Positions 1 to 6,816 are shown, numbered from the stretch's first letter. The stretch: DNA of 33,670 nucleotides from an uncultured Acidimicrobiales bacterium (GCA_902805665.1 CADCTB010000019.1:1-33670); one strand, 5' to 3'. Numbers and translations: made by a program. The notes: a model not told the origin generated them from the letters alone.

Positions 1-281
1 AACATGAGCTTGGCCCGCCGGAACATCTCGAAGGTGCCGCTTGCGTCGACCGTGCCCCAGCTCAGGTAGACGAACCGTTCACCGCGCCGGCCCTGCACGT
101 AGGGGCCCCGCAGATCGCCGTCGGCCGGGGTTCTCTTGACCTCGAAGTCCCACACCGCTTCTCCGGCGTCGCCCGGGAACAGGTCGACGACGTCCGTCCG
201 GCGCTGCACGCCGACGTGGATGTTCTCGTACGGTCCGCACCTCAGGCCCGGCAGGTTCACGCCGACGATCCGCACATCCAC
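1..281 (-). CDS. DUF5990 family protein (3' end outside window)
   Basis: The reverse strand reads continuously from a GTG at 281 to the window edge, about 93 residues. It begins VDVRIVGVNLPGLRCGPY and contains the stretches NIHVGVQRR, DLRGPYVQGRRGERFVYLSW and FEMFRRAKLM. I recognise these as the conserved core of the actinobacterial DUF5990 family; its biochemical role is unknown. The C-terminus is cut off by the window. A second in-frame GTG lies at 275, so the exact start is uncertain; both follow an in-frame stop at 324-326. The gene is divergent from the methyltransferase pseudogene, whose homology begins only about 15 bases away. That spacing suggests the shared promoter region was lost or rearranged. 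Identification rests on remembered family motifs. Confidence 0.75.
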   Translation of the reverse strand, partial: MDVRIVGVNLPGLRCGPYENIHVGVQRRTDVVDLFPGDAGEAVWDFEVKRTPADGDLRGPYVQGRRGERFVYLSWGTVDASGTFEMFRRAKLM

Positions 282-659
282 CGCACCGACGGTAGTTTCC
301 GCAGCTCGCCGAGACCGTTTTCCTCACCGATTCCGGTCTGGAGACCGACCTGATCTTCCGTCACGGGTACGACCTGCCCGACGTCGCCGCCTTCGTGCTG
401 CTCGACGACGAAGCCGGCACGGAGACATTGCGCCGGTACTACCGGGAGCACGCCATTATCGCCCGGGACGCCGGCGTGGGCATCGTCCCGGAGTCGCCGA
501 CGTGGCGGGCCAACCCGGAACTGGGGCGGGCGGCTGGGTTATCCGCCGGAGCGGCTGGCCGACGTCAACCGGCGGGCGATCGCCCTCCTCGTCGACCTCC
601 GCGTGCGGTCGACCAGGCCACCGACCGATACCCGGCAGGGATGATGTGGGGGAAGGACC

Positions 660-812
660 GAGCACCATCCACCGTCTTGGAGGCGGTGCTCACTACGGTC
701 AGGAGTTCTGGTTCTTCGGTCTGACCTGAAAGCTGGGTTGACGCAGAAGTTGTCTTCGTAAGGAACCGTCGACCGAGGTCCAGAGAACCCAACCGGCCCG
801 CACCGGTCGGGC
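660..812 (+). ncRNA. candidate IS110 bridge RNA in the element's left end
   Basis: Upstream of the transposase four stem-loops follow one another. SL1: GAGCACC (660-666) pairs with GGTGCTC (685-691), with CC-A-CC/GG-A-GG pairing inside. SL2: GGTCAG (697-702) pairs with CTGACC (721-726) around an 18-base loop. SL3: GGTTGACG (736-743) pairs with CGTCGACC (767-774), with one G-U pair, around a 23-base loop containing GAAG/CTTC. SL4: GCCCG (796-800) pairs with CGGGC (808-812). A 5' stem-loop followed by two large-loop stem-loops in the left non-coding end is the architecture known for IS110 bridge RNAs, whose loops guide target and donor DNA choice. GTTGTC in the SL3 loop complements GACAAC at 2162-2167 near the right end; that short match could be chance. 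Expression and exact ends are unknown. Confidence 0.5.
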
Positions 813-912
813 GGCGTGAAGCGGGCGGCTGTTGGAGCAGTCGACCGCCTCAGTGACCGCCGTCCCGGCTTGCTGCGTGCCACCCCTTGACCAATGAGAA
901 GGAAGGGATGGC

Positions 913-1955
913 ATGACCATCGTAGAAGCCCGGCGCGCCGTGACCGGCGGCGTGGACACCCACTTGGACCTCAACGTCGCCGCGGCGCTCGACGACATCG
1001 GCGGACTGCTCGGTGTGGAGGAGTTCGCCACCGACGCCGGCGGTGACCGGCGCCTGCTGGACTGGCTGCAGTCTTTCGGCACAGTGACGCGCGTCGGTGT
1101 CGAAGGCACCGGCTCCTATGGCGTCGGCGTGGCCAGAGCGCTGCGAGCGGCCGACATCGCCGTGGTCGAGGTCGACCGGCCCAACCGCCTGGTGCGGCGC
1201 CGTCAGGGCAAGTCGGATCCTCTCGATGCGGTCGAAGCGGCCCGAGCCGCCCTGTCAGGGCGAGCGTCTGGGAAAGCCAAGACCCGGGACGGCAACGTGG
1301 AGGCGATCCGGGCGCTGACGGTGGCCCGGCGCAGCGGCCGGGCCACCAGGACCAAGACCCTCAACCAGCTCCGCCACCTCGGATACTGCGCTCCCGAGCC
1401 GCTGCGGCAACGATTTCAGGGCCTCTCGGCGGCGGCATTGGCGCTCGAAGCGGCCGGCCTGCGGCCCCGGGCCGATGCTTGCCCGGTCATTTTCGCCACC
1501 AAGACGGCGATGCGCACCCTGGGCCGGCGGGTGGCCGTGCTGGACCAGGAGAAGGTCGACCTCGACGAGCTCCTGGGCAAGCTGGTGACCGAGACCGCTC
1601 CCGAGCTGCTCGCCCTCCACGGCGTCGGCATCGTCACCGCCGCAGCCCTGCTGGTGGCGGCGGGAGACAACCCCGAACGGCTCCGCAGCGAGGCGGCCTG
1701 GGCCCACCTGTGCGGGGTGGCGCCGCTGGAGAGGCCTCCTCGGGCAAGGTCGTGCGCCGCCGGCTGAACCGAGGCGGTGACCGCCAGGCCAACGCCGCCC
1801 TGTGGCGGATCGCCTTGGTCCGTATGCGCTCGGACCCGCGCACGCGCACCTACGTGGAGCGCCGGGTCGTGGAGGGCCGCTCCAAGCCCGAGATCATCCG
1901 CATGCTCAAGCGCTACATCGCCCGCGAGGTGTACCGCCACCTGCCTCGCGGCTGA
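913..1955 (+). pseudogene. IS110-family transposase, frameshifted
   Basis: The ATG at 913 follows a purine-rich site (AGAAGGAAGGG). The N-terminal DEDD RuvC-like domain shows GGVDTHLDLNVAA with the first Asp near residue 15, then VGVEGTGSYG and GKSDPLDAVEAAR. The C-terminal Transposase_20 domain begins around LLALHGVGIVTAAALL and runs to HLCGVAPL. At about 1728-1734 the sequence GGAGAGG breaks the frame. The original frame ends at 1767, whereas the conserved ASSGKVVRRRLNRGGDRQAN continues in another frame to a stop at 1955 after REVYRHLPRG. Comparison with the usual spacing GVAPxxASSGK suggests a 2-base (GA) insertion. The break falls immediately before the catalytic serine of the C-terminal domain, so the truncated product should lack recombinase activity. 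Joined length would be about 347 residues, normal for the family. Confidence 0.88.
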
Positions 1956-1964
1956 AATTGCTCT

Positions 1965-2039
1965 GAGCGGCGGGTCTGGCCCCATAACCGGCTGACGCCC
2001 GACGGGTTGTCCTCAGTTCGATCTGCCGACCCGCCGCTC
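1965..2039. repeat. 12-bp perfect inverted repeat downstream of the transposase
   Basis: GAGCGGCGGGTC (1965-1976) is matched by its exact complement GACCCGCCGCTC (2028-2039) across a 51-base spacer. It starts ten bases after the transposase stop, inside the element's right non-coding end. It could form a terminator-like or protective RNA stem, or be a structural feature of the right end. No T-run follows, so a factor-independent terminator is not supported. Confidence 0.7.
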
Positions 2040-2413
2040 GAGCACCACCGACATTCGTTCGACGAGCAACGCCTTGGCCTAATAAGAGCCTGCCCTCGCC
2101 TCTCGGAGTGGCCCATCCCTGTCCTGCCCGGCACCTCGTCGAACACCGGAACTGGCCCCTTGACAACGATAAGAGCATCGTACTACAGGGTGAGCTGCGC
2201 CCACCCCAGCCACTTCGCCTACGTGCTGGAGGATGGTGGCGACTGGACGAGCCGCTTGCGTGGCGTGCGCGCCCATGCCTCGAGGCGTAGCCACGCCGAG
2301 CTCGACGAGGCCGAGGACCTCGACGACGGCGATCCGCGGCAACTGGCCCGTGAGCACCGGCAAGTCCGCAAGGCCTCGCCACCGCCTGCATCGTCTGAGT
2401 GGGCCGCGACCAG

Positions 2414-2456
2414 GTGGGCACACTTTTCCAGTCCAGGACCGTAAAAGTGTGCCCAC
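2414..2456. repeat. 14-bp perfect inverted repeat, IS-end-like
   Basis: GTGGGCACACTTTT (2414-2427) and AAAAGTGTGCCCAC (2443-2456) are exact complements around a 15-base spacer. The arms are AT-richer than their surroundings. They resemble transposon termini placed tail to tail, of the kind seen at abutted IS21-like ends, and they mark where the methyltransferase remnant stops. No transposase belonging to them is present. A Rho-independent-terminator-like hairpin is the alternative reading. The 95 bases from here to the next start codon show nothing recognisable. Confidence 0.7.
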
Positions 2457-2551
2457 TTCTCCGGCGGGCCGAGCTACTTCAACCAACCGGTGCCGGCCTC
2501 GGCGTGATGGGGACCGTTTCTCGGATCTGGGGCGCGGGTAGCGACGGGAAC

Positions 2552-3211
2552 ATGCGAAGAACGCTGCGAAACAACGGTCTATCGACGGTGATGTTCGGGC
2601 TGTTCGCCTTGTTCCTTCTCGGCATGAGCCTCGCCGGTCAGCGCGAGTACAACGAGGAGCAGACCGAGCACGGCGAAGAGACCGTGAGCTACGTCGGGTA
2701 CCTGCAGACCGGGCACTTCGTGGAGGCGGTGTTCGAGAACTGGGAGAGCGAGTTCCTGCAGATGGGGGGCTTCGTGCTCCTCACCGTGTTCCTTTTCCAG
2801 AAGGGGTCGCCCGAGTCGAAGAAGCTGGAGGGTGAGGCGGTCGACGAGGACCCTCGCGACAGTGATGGCGAGGACGCACCGTGGCTGGTGCGGACCGGCG
2901 GCGTGAAGCTGTGGCTGTACGAGCGCTCGCTGACGATCGCGTTGTTCACGCTCTTCTTCGTCTCGTTCGCGCTGCATGCGGCCGCCGGGGCGCGCGAATA
3001 CAGCGCCGAGCAGGTCGCCCACGGCGGGAGCGAGATAGGGATGCTCGCCTACATCGCCACGTCACGGTTCTGGTTCGAGTCGCTCCAGAACTGGCAGAGC
3101 GAGTTCCTGGCCGTGGGCGCGCTGGTGGTGCTGTCGGTGTACCTACGCCAGCGAGGGTCGCCGGAGTCCAAGCCGGTGGCTGCGGCCCACGCCGAGACGG
3201 GGACCGAGTAG
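2552..3211 (+). CDS. DUF6766 family membrane protein with internal duplication
   Basis: This 219-residue protein begins MRRTLRNNGLSTVMFGLFAL and has four hydrophobic segments in two similar halves. Each half contains a membrane helix, a REYxxEQ motif (REYNEEQ, REYSAEQ), an NWxSEFL motif (ENWESEFL, QNWQSEFL), a second helix, and a basic end with GSPESK (QKGSPESK, RQRGSPESK). An acidic linker, EGEAVDEDPRDSDGEDAP, joins the halves. This pattern matches the DUF6766 family of unknown function. A longer in-frame reading exists upstream, but it runs through IS debris; the ATG at 2552, with a weak GACGGGA upstream, is the sensible start. It converges on trxA with only 8 bases between stops. There is no contextual clue to its role. 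Confidence 0.8.
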   Translation: MRRTLRNNGLSTVMFGLFALFLLGMSLAGQREYNEEQTEHGEETVSYVGYLQTGHFVEAVFENWESEFLQMGGFVLLTVFLFQKGSPESKKLEGEAVDEDPRDSDGEDAPWLVRTGGVKLWLYERSLTIALFTLFFVSFALHAAAGAREYSAEQVAHGGSEIGMLAYIATSRFWFESLQNWQSEFLAVGALVVLSVYLRQRGSPESKPVAAAHAETGTE

Positions 3212-3219
3212 AACCGGAC

Positions 3220-3546
3220 TTACAGGAACTCGGCGAGGTCCTCGAGCAGCTGTCCCTTGCCCTTGGCGCCGACGATGCGCTTCTTGGCCACACCGTCCTG
3301 GAACACCATCAGGGTGGGGATGCTCATGATGTTGAACCGCTGGGCGACGGCGGGGGCGTCGTCGACGTTGAGCTTGGCCAGGCGGACCTTGCCCTCGTTC
3401 TCGTTGGCGATCTGCTCGAGCACCGGGGCGACCATGCGGCACGGGCCACACCACTCGGCCCAGAAATCGACGATCAGGGGGAGCTCGGACGCACCGATCT
3501 CCTCGTCGAAGGTCTCGTTGGTCAGCTCCAGAAGATTGCCTGCCAT
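3220..3546 (-). CDS. trxA: thioredoxin
   Basis: A 108-residue thioredoxin, the usual length. The catalytic WCGPC motif lies at residues 32-36 after VDFWAE, with the conserved cis-proline segment SIPTLMVFQDG and the earlier KLNVDD strand. It reduces protein disulfides in the cytoplasm and is recharged by thioredoxin reductase. The gene for that reductase lies 70 bases upstream on the same strand, so the two probably form an operon, as in the mycobacterial trxB2-trxC pair. A purine-rich GAGGAGG and a nearer AGAGG precede the ATG. The low-numbered side, where mycobacteria carry cwlM and parAB, is instead occupied by DUF6766 and insertion debris. Confidence 0.96.
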   Translation of the reverse strand: MAGNLLELTNETFDEEIGASELPLIVDFWAEWCGPCRMVAPVLEQIANENEGKVRLAKLNVDDAPAVAQRFNIMSIPTLMVFQDGVAKKRIVGAKGKGQLLEDLAEFL

Positions 3547-3616
3547 CAGCCTCTTGCCTCCTCAGGGTCGAACGCGTGAACGCCGGACGGGCCGGCAGAA
3601 TTCCCGACGGTGTAGG

Positions 3617-4609
3617 TCACCAATCGGTGGGGGTGGGTGATATGTCGGAGTCGTGGGGCTGGCTCTCCAGCCAGCGCTCGGCGTCGATGGCCGCCATGCA
3701 CCCGGAGCCGGCCGCGGTGACGGCCTGACGGTAGGTGCGGTCCTGGACGTCGCCGGCGGCGAAGACACCCTCGACGTTGAGGTGGGTGCCCCGGTGGGTG
3801 AGGAGGTAGGACGCGTCATCCATGGCCAGCTGGCCCACGAAGAGGTTGGTGTTGGGGTGGTGGCCGATGGCCACGAACATCCCCGTGATCGGCAGCTCCG
3901 ACCGCTCGCCGGTCTTGACGTTCTTGAGGGTGACGCCGGTCAGGGAGTCGTCACCGTGCAGCTCGACGGGCACCGAGTCCCACACGAACTCGATCTTCTC
4001 GTTCTTGAACGAGCGCTCCTGCATGATCTTCGACGCCCGCAACGAGTCCCGCCGGTGGATGACGTAGACCTTCTCGGCGAACTTGGTGAGGAAGTTGGCC
4101 TCCTCCAGGGCGGAGTCGCCGCCGCCGACGACGGCGATGGTCTGGCCCCGGAAGAAGAACCCGTCGCAGGTGGCGCAGGTCGACACCCCGTGGCCGATCA
4201 GCCGGCGCTCGTTGTCGAGGCCGAGCATCTTGGCCCGGGCGCCGGTGGCCACGATCACGGCCCGGCCCTGGTACTCGGCGTCGCCCACCCACACCCGGCC
4301 CAGGCGCTGGGTGAAGTCCACCTTGTCGATCTTGTCGGTCACGAACTCGGCGCCGAAGCGGGCGGCCTGCGCCCGCATGGCCCCCATCAGCTCCGGGCCC
4401 TGGATCCCATCGACGAAACCGGGGTAGTTCTCCACGTCGGTGGTCAGCATCAGCTGGCCGCCGGGCTGGTCACCGGTGGAGGAGAGGGCCCCCTCGAACA
4501 CCAGCGGCCGCAGATTCGCCCGGGCGGTGTATATCGCCGCGGTGAGCCCCGCCGGGCCCGACCCGATGATGATCACATCCCGGATCTCGCTCACGGAAGT
4601 CTCTGTCAC
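3617..4609 (-). CDS. trxB: thioredoxin reductase (NADPH)
   Basis: This flavoenzyme of 330 residues passes electrons from NADPH through FAD and a redox disulfide to thioredoxin. Visible are the FAD-binding GSGPAG at residues 16-21, the active-site CATCDG with cysteines at 145 and 148, the NADPH-binding GGGDSA, the phosphate-binding HRRDSLR, and the C-terminal FAD motif GVFAAGDVQD. The GTG at 4609 is chosen because ACAGGAGACGT precedes it at good spacing and it shares GTGA with the stop of the upstream membrane-protein gene. A longer frame to 4711 overlaps that gene and is unlikely. The genes at 4606-4923, trxB and trxA run in one direction and are probably co-transcribed. Confidence 0.96.
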   Translation of the reverse strand: MTETSVSEIRDVIIIGSGPAGLTAAIYTARANLRPLVFEGALSSTGDQPGGQLMLTTDVENYPGFVDGIQGPELMGAMRAQAARFGAEFVTDKIDKVDFTQRLGRVWVGDAEYQGRAVIVATGARAKMLGLDNERRLIGHGVSTCATCDGFFFRGQTIAVVGGGDSALEEANFLTKFAEKVYVIHRRDSLRASKIMQERSFKNEKIEFVWDSVPVELHGDDSLTGVTLKNVKTGERSELPITGMFVAIGHHPNTNLFVGQLAMDDASYLLTHRGTHLNVEGVFAAGDVQDRTYRQAVTAAGSGCMAAIDAERWLESQPHDSDISPTPTDW

Positions 4610-4923
4610 ACGTCTCCTGTCGTGGGCCCCACAGCCGGAGCCGTCTTCTTGGACCAGAGGAACAGTCCCAGCCCCAGGAATATTGCCCCGAGGAGGACGT
4701 AGGGCAGCCACACCTCACGCGGCAGCACCACGTCGAGGATGCGGATCACCGCAATGAGGGCCACGACACCGGCCATGGTGCCGACGATGACCGCGATCAA
4801 CCCGTAGACGAGGAGGCGGGCGACCTTGACCAGGCGGTCGGTGGTGTTGCTGCGGACGACCTCGATGTAGTGATCGAGCCGATCGAGCAGATCGGTGGTC
4901 CAGTCTGAGCCCTCCTGCGCCAT
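4606..4923 (-). CDS. small two-helix membrane protein upstream of trxB
   Basis: A 105-residue protein. An N-terminal amphipathic part (LLDRLDHYIEVVRSNTTDRL) is followed by two membrane helices, around LVYGLIAVIVGTMAGVVALI and YVLLGAIFLGLGLFLW, then a short charged tail. This topology resembles small actinobacterial holin-like or phage-shock-like membrane proteins, but I cannot assign a family. Its stop overlaps the trxB start in GTGA, indicating translational coupling. The ATG at 4923 has no ribosome binding site. Instead a -10-like TAGGCT ends six bases before it, which suggests a leaderless transcript that starts the trx operon. Confidence 0.75.
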   Translation of the reverse strand: MAQEGSDWTTDLLDRLDHYIEVVRSNTTDRLVKVARLLVYGLIAVIVGTMAGVVALIAVIRILDVVLPREVWLPYVLLGAIFLGLGLFLWSKKTAPAVGPTTGDV

Positions 4924-4929
4924 CTCGGG

Positions 4930-4939
4930 AGCCTACCCT
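4930..4939. promoter_or_regulatory. overlapping divergent -10 elements (bidirectional promoter candidate)
   Basis: The ten bases AGCCTACCCT contain TAGGCT on the reverse strand (4935-4930) and TACCCT on the forward strand (4934-4939), sharing the central TA. The reverse hexamer lies six bases before the ATG at 4923; the forward one lies five bases before the ATG at 4945. Both genes would start without a leader. Head-to-head overlapping -10 elements are the arrangement described for bidirectional bacterial promoters. Confidence 0.55.
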
Positions 4940-4944
4940 CGGGC

Positions 4945-5310
4945 ATGCTTCGTGAGTCTCTGGCCGTCCTGGCCGGTGCCGCGGTGGCGGTCGTGGCAGC
5001 TGCGGTCCTCGGCGAATACGGGTTCGACGGGTGGGCGGTGGTCGGCTCCGGCCTGCTGACCGGGCTGTTCGTGGCCGAGGCCATCGTGGCCGTGGCCCGC
5101 TCCGGGAGCCGGCGCCTCGCTGTCGCCGCCGCCCTGCTCGGAGCCGGGTCCCTCCTTGCGACCGGCTGGATCTCCACCGGCCATCAGCTCGGCACCGTGG
5201 CCTGGAAGGGGTGGGCGGCCGTGGCGCTGGCGGCGGCGGCCGGTGCGATCAGGGCCCGGCCGCCCGCAGCAGCTCGCGGCAGCCGTCCTGCGCCAGCAGC
5301 AACAGAGTGA
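4945..5310 (+). CDS. small hydrophobic membrane protein
   Basis: A 121-residue, alanine-rich protein with three or four hydrophobic segments (for example ESLAVLAGAAVAVVAAAVLG, VVGSGLLTGLFVAEAIVAVA and LAVAAALLGAGSLLATGW) and a proline- and arginine-rich tail. I do not recognise a family. The ATG at 4945 lacks a ribosome binding site but is preceded by TACCCT, like other leaderless genes here. The start is 21 bases from the divergent gene at 4923. Its last 62 bases overlap the 3' end of the opposing anti-sigma gene. The overlap makes the C-terminus, or the whole gene, somewhat less certain, but the promoter-like element supports it. Confidence 0.6.
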   Translation: MLRESLAVLAGAAVAVVAAAVLGEYGFDGWAVVGSGLLTGLFVAEAIVAVARSGSRRLAVAAALLGAGSLLATGWISTGHQLGTVAWKGWAAVALAAAAGAIRARPPAAARGSRPAPAATE

Positions 5311-6142
5311 CCGGGGTGGTCGACGGGCTGCCGACGGCACCGAAGCCGAGAACGTAACCGGCCACCTGCCCCTGACGGGCGGTGGCGAAGTACACGACCG
5401 GCCCCAGGGTCGGCTCCCGGGTACGGGCCTGCTCTTCGCAGGGGCGGGTGCCCACCACGCTCGGCGCCGCTCGCTGGGTGAGGGTGGTGGTGGGCGTCAA
5501 GGCCCCGGAGGCGGTGGCGTCGGCCCCTGTGGCGCTGGACCCCGCTCCGGAGTTCGCCCCCGACCTCCCGGTGGACGCCGCCGGCGGGGGGCCGGCTGCC
5601 TGGGCCCGGGCCCGGAGGGCGGCGGCATCGGGGAGGTCACCGAGGTCGCCGGGCGGTGCGGACGGGGCCGCGGCCCCCACCCCGCCCGAGCCGGACTCCG
5701 CCAGGGCGGCGGACTTCGGATTGGTGTCCGCCGTGGGCCCGGCGAAGGTGGTCGTCTCGTCAGGAGTGCGATAGCTGGAGACCACGAAGCCCGAGACACC
5801 GAGGATGCCCACCACCACCGCTGCGACCGCAGGCATGACCCATGGTCGGGACGGGCGCCGGCGGGCGAAGCGGGCCCGTTCGGCCTCGTGGCGGTCCGAT
5901 ATGGCGGGGTCGGGCACCGTCGTCTGGCCCCCCGGCGTGGCGTCGAGCGCGGCGGCGATGGCCCGGTCGCGGTCCGCGGCGGAAGGAGCATCGACCGGCG
6001 CGCCGACTGCGGCGGCCACCGCCCGGACGGCGGCAGCCGAGGCGCGGCACGCGACGCAGGCGGCGACGTGGTCGGCCCACTCGGGGGCCTCCCCGTCGAC
6101 GTAGGCGCTGATCGCCTCGAAATCGGCGTGCTCGTCGGTCAT
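5249..6142 (-). CDS. zinc-finger anti-sigma factor (RsmA/RsmM-like)
   Basis: A 297-residue membrane protein that probably holds the SigM-like factor inactive. The N-terminus carries an anti-sigma zinc-finger signature, HVAACVAC, with His25, Cys29 and Cys32 after an acidic start (MTDEHADFEAISAYVDG). A basic segment (ARFARRRPSRP) leads into one membrane helix at about 102-122. The remaining 170 residues are extracytoplasmic: a long Ala/Gly/Pro/Thr-rich low-complexity linker followed by a compact end containing PVVYFATARQGQVAGYVLG and two cysteines (RPCEEQ, DGCREL). The ATG at 6142 overlaps the sigma-factor stop in ATGA, so the two are translationally coupled. The position matches rsmA (Rv3912) next to sigM. 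What the extracytoplasmic part senses cannot be read from the sequence. Confidence 0.85.
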   Translation of the reverse strand: MTDEHADFEAISAYVDGEAPEWADHVAACVACRASAAAVRAVAAAVGAPVDAPSAADRDRAIAAALDATPGGQTTVPDPAISDRHEAERARFARRRPSRPWVMPAVAAVVVGILGVSGFVVSSYRTPDETTTFAGPTADTNPKSAALAESGSGGVGAAAPSAPPGDLGDLPDAAALRARAQAAGPPPAASTGRSGANSGAGSSATGADATASGALTPTTTLTQRAAPSVVGTRPCEEQARTREPTLGPVVYFATARQGQVAGYVLGFGAVGSPSTTPVTLLLLAQDGCRELLRAAGP

Positions 6143-6816
6143 GTGCTGGTTGGACGCTCGGAGGAGGGGTCCGGGTTCCGGCCCGGCGCGAGAGAGGGGA
6201 TCATGGCGCTGCGGCCCCGGCTGATGCGTGAACGGACGGTGCCGGCGGGAATGTTCAGGGCCTGGGCGATCTCGTCGTAGGAGAGGCCGCACACGTCACG
6301 AAGCACGACGGCGGCCCGGTAATCGGCGGGAAGCGACTGCAGGGCCCGGTCGATGTCCACCCGGGCGGTCGATGCCTCGGCGTGGTCGAGCGGCGACGCC
6401 ACCTCCGCCGACCCCTCGGGGAGCCCGGGCTCGGGCCGCCGTCGCCGGCGCCTGAGCTCGTCGAGGCAGGCATTGGTGGTGACCCGGTACGCCCACGTGC
6501 CGAAGGCCGAGCGACCGTCGAAGCCGGGCAGGCCCCGGACGATGGCCATCAGGGCCTCCTGGCAGGCGTCGGCGGCATCGGCGTCGTCACCGGTCATCCG
6601 CCGGCACAGTGCGTACAGGCGGTCGTAGTGGCGGCGCAGCAGGGTGTCGAGGGCGGCCCTGTCGCCGCGCTGCGCGGCCTCCACCAGCTCCGAGTCGTCG
6701 CGTTCGATGCCCGGAGGGTAGGCCGGGCCAGCCGGCTGCAGCCGACTTCGCGCTAGGCGACGCTGAGCTCCCCGATGCTCACCGCTGAGTTTCCGTCGCC
6801 GAGATCGGTGATCCAA
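6139..6816 (-). CDS. sigM: ECF RNA polymerase sigma factor, SigM-like
   Basis: An extracytoplasmic-function sigma factor. Region 2 includes LLRRHYDRLYALCRRMTGDD, DACQEALMAIVRGLPGF and FGTWAYRVTTNACLDELRRR. Region 4 includes ALQSLPADYRAAVVLRDV and GLSYDEIAQALNIPAGTVRS. The linker is acidic and lacks region 3, as expected for this class. It directs RNA polymerase to stress or envelope promoters until bound by the downstream anti-sigma factor. The start is uncertain. The ATG at 6816 gives 225 residues but overlaps the upstream kinase gene by 64 bases. The only other candidate is a GTG at 6684, just before EAAQRGDRAALDTLL, which would give about 181 residues, a common ECF length. The gene symbol is based on synteny with Rv3911. 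Confidence 0.88.
   Translation of the reverse strand: MDHRSRRRKLSGEHRGAQRRLARSRLQPAGPAYPPGIERDDSELVEAAQRGDRAALDTLLRRHYDRLYALCRRMTGDDADAADACQEALMAIVRGLPGFDGRSAFGTWAYRVTTNACLDELRRRRRRPEPGLPEGSAEVASPLDHAEASTARVDIDRALQSLPADYRAAVVLRDVCGLSYDEIAQALNIPAGTVRSRISRGRSAMIPSLAPGRNPDPSSERPTST

Larger units (their letters stand above)
620..2180 (+). mobile_element. IS110-family insertion sequence (approximate ends)
   Basis: A DEDD-type transposase gene is flanked by about 290 bases of non-coding DNA on the left and about 225 on the right. The whole sits inside a homocysteine S-methyltransferase gene that resumes after 2180. The size, about 1.55 kb, fits IS110 elements. Like other members it shows no terminal inverted repeats, so the ends are inferred from where host-gene homology stops (around 620) and resumes (2181). 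The right end reads CCCTTGACAACGATAAG, similar to the right ends I associate with actinobacterial IS110 copies. About 150 host codons are missing between the flanks. Simple insertion does not explain that; a deletion or recombination between copies probably accompanied it. The element is inactive as written because its transposase is frameshifted. Confidence 0.75.
296..2375 (+). pseudogene. homocysteine S-methyltransferase, broken by frameshift and IS110 insertion
   Basis: Two separated pieces of one protein are visible. The N-terminal piece (296 to about 620) reads PQLAETVFLTDSGLETDLIF, then LRRYYREHAIIARDAGVG and PESPTWRANP, typical of the homocysteine S-methyltransferase barrel. No start codon is available: an in-frame TAG sits at 293-295. 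One extra base near 519-523 shifts the frame, after which it continues as WGGRLGYPPERLADVNRRA. The C-terminal piece (about 2181-2375) reads YYRVSCAHPSHFAYVLEDGG and RSHAELDEAEDLDDGDP. The IS110 element lies between them. About 150 residues of the barrel are missing relative to the usual roughly 300, and the C-terminal zinc-binding GGCCGTDxxH motif is absent after 2375. The family transfers a methyl group from S-methylmethionine or SAM to homocysteine; this copy cannot be functional. Confidence 0.82.

Noticed and set aside
136-729. 197-residue forward open frame near the window start
   Set aside because: The first part is antisense to the DUF5990 gene and the rest is out of frame with the methyltransferase remnant; it spans the IS boundary.
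913-1955. Programmed frameshifting to make a full IS110 transposase
   Set aside because: IS110 transposases are normally single frames, and no slippery heptamer or downstream stimulator is evident at the break; an inactivating insertion is simpler.
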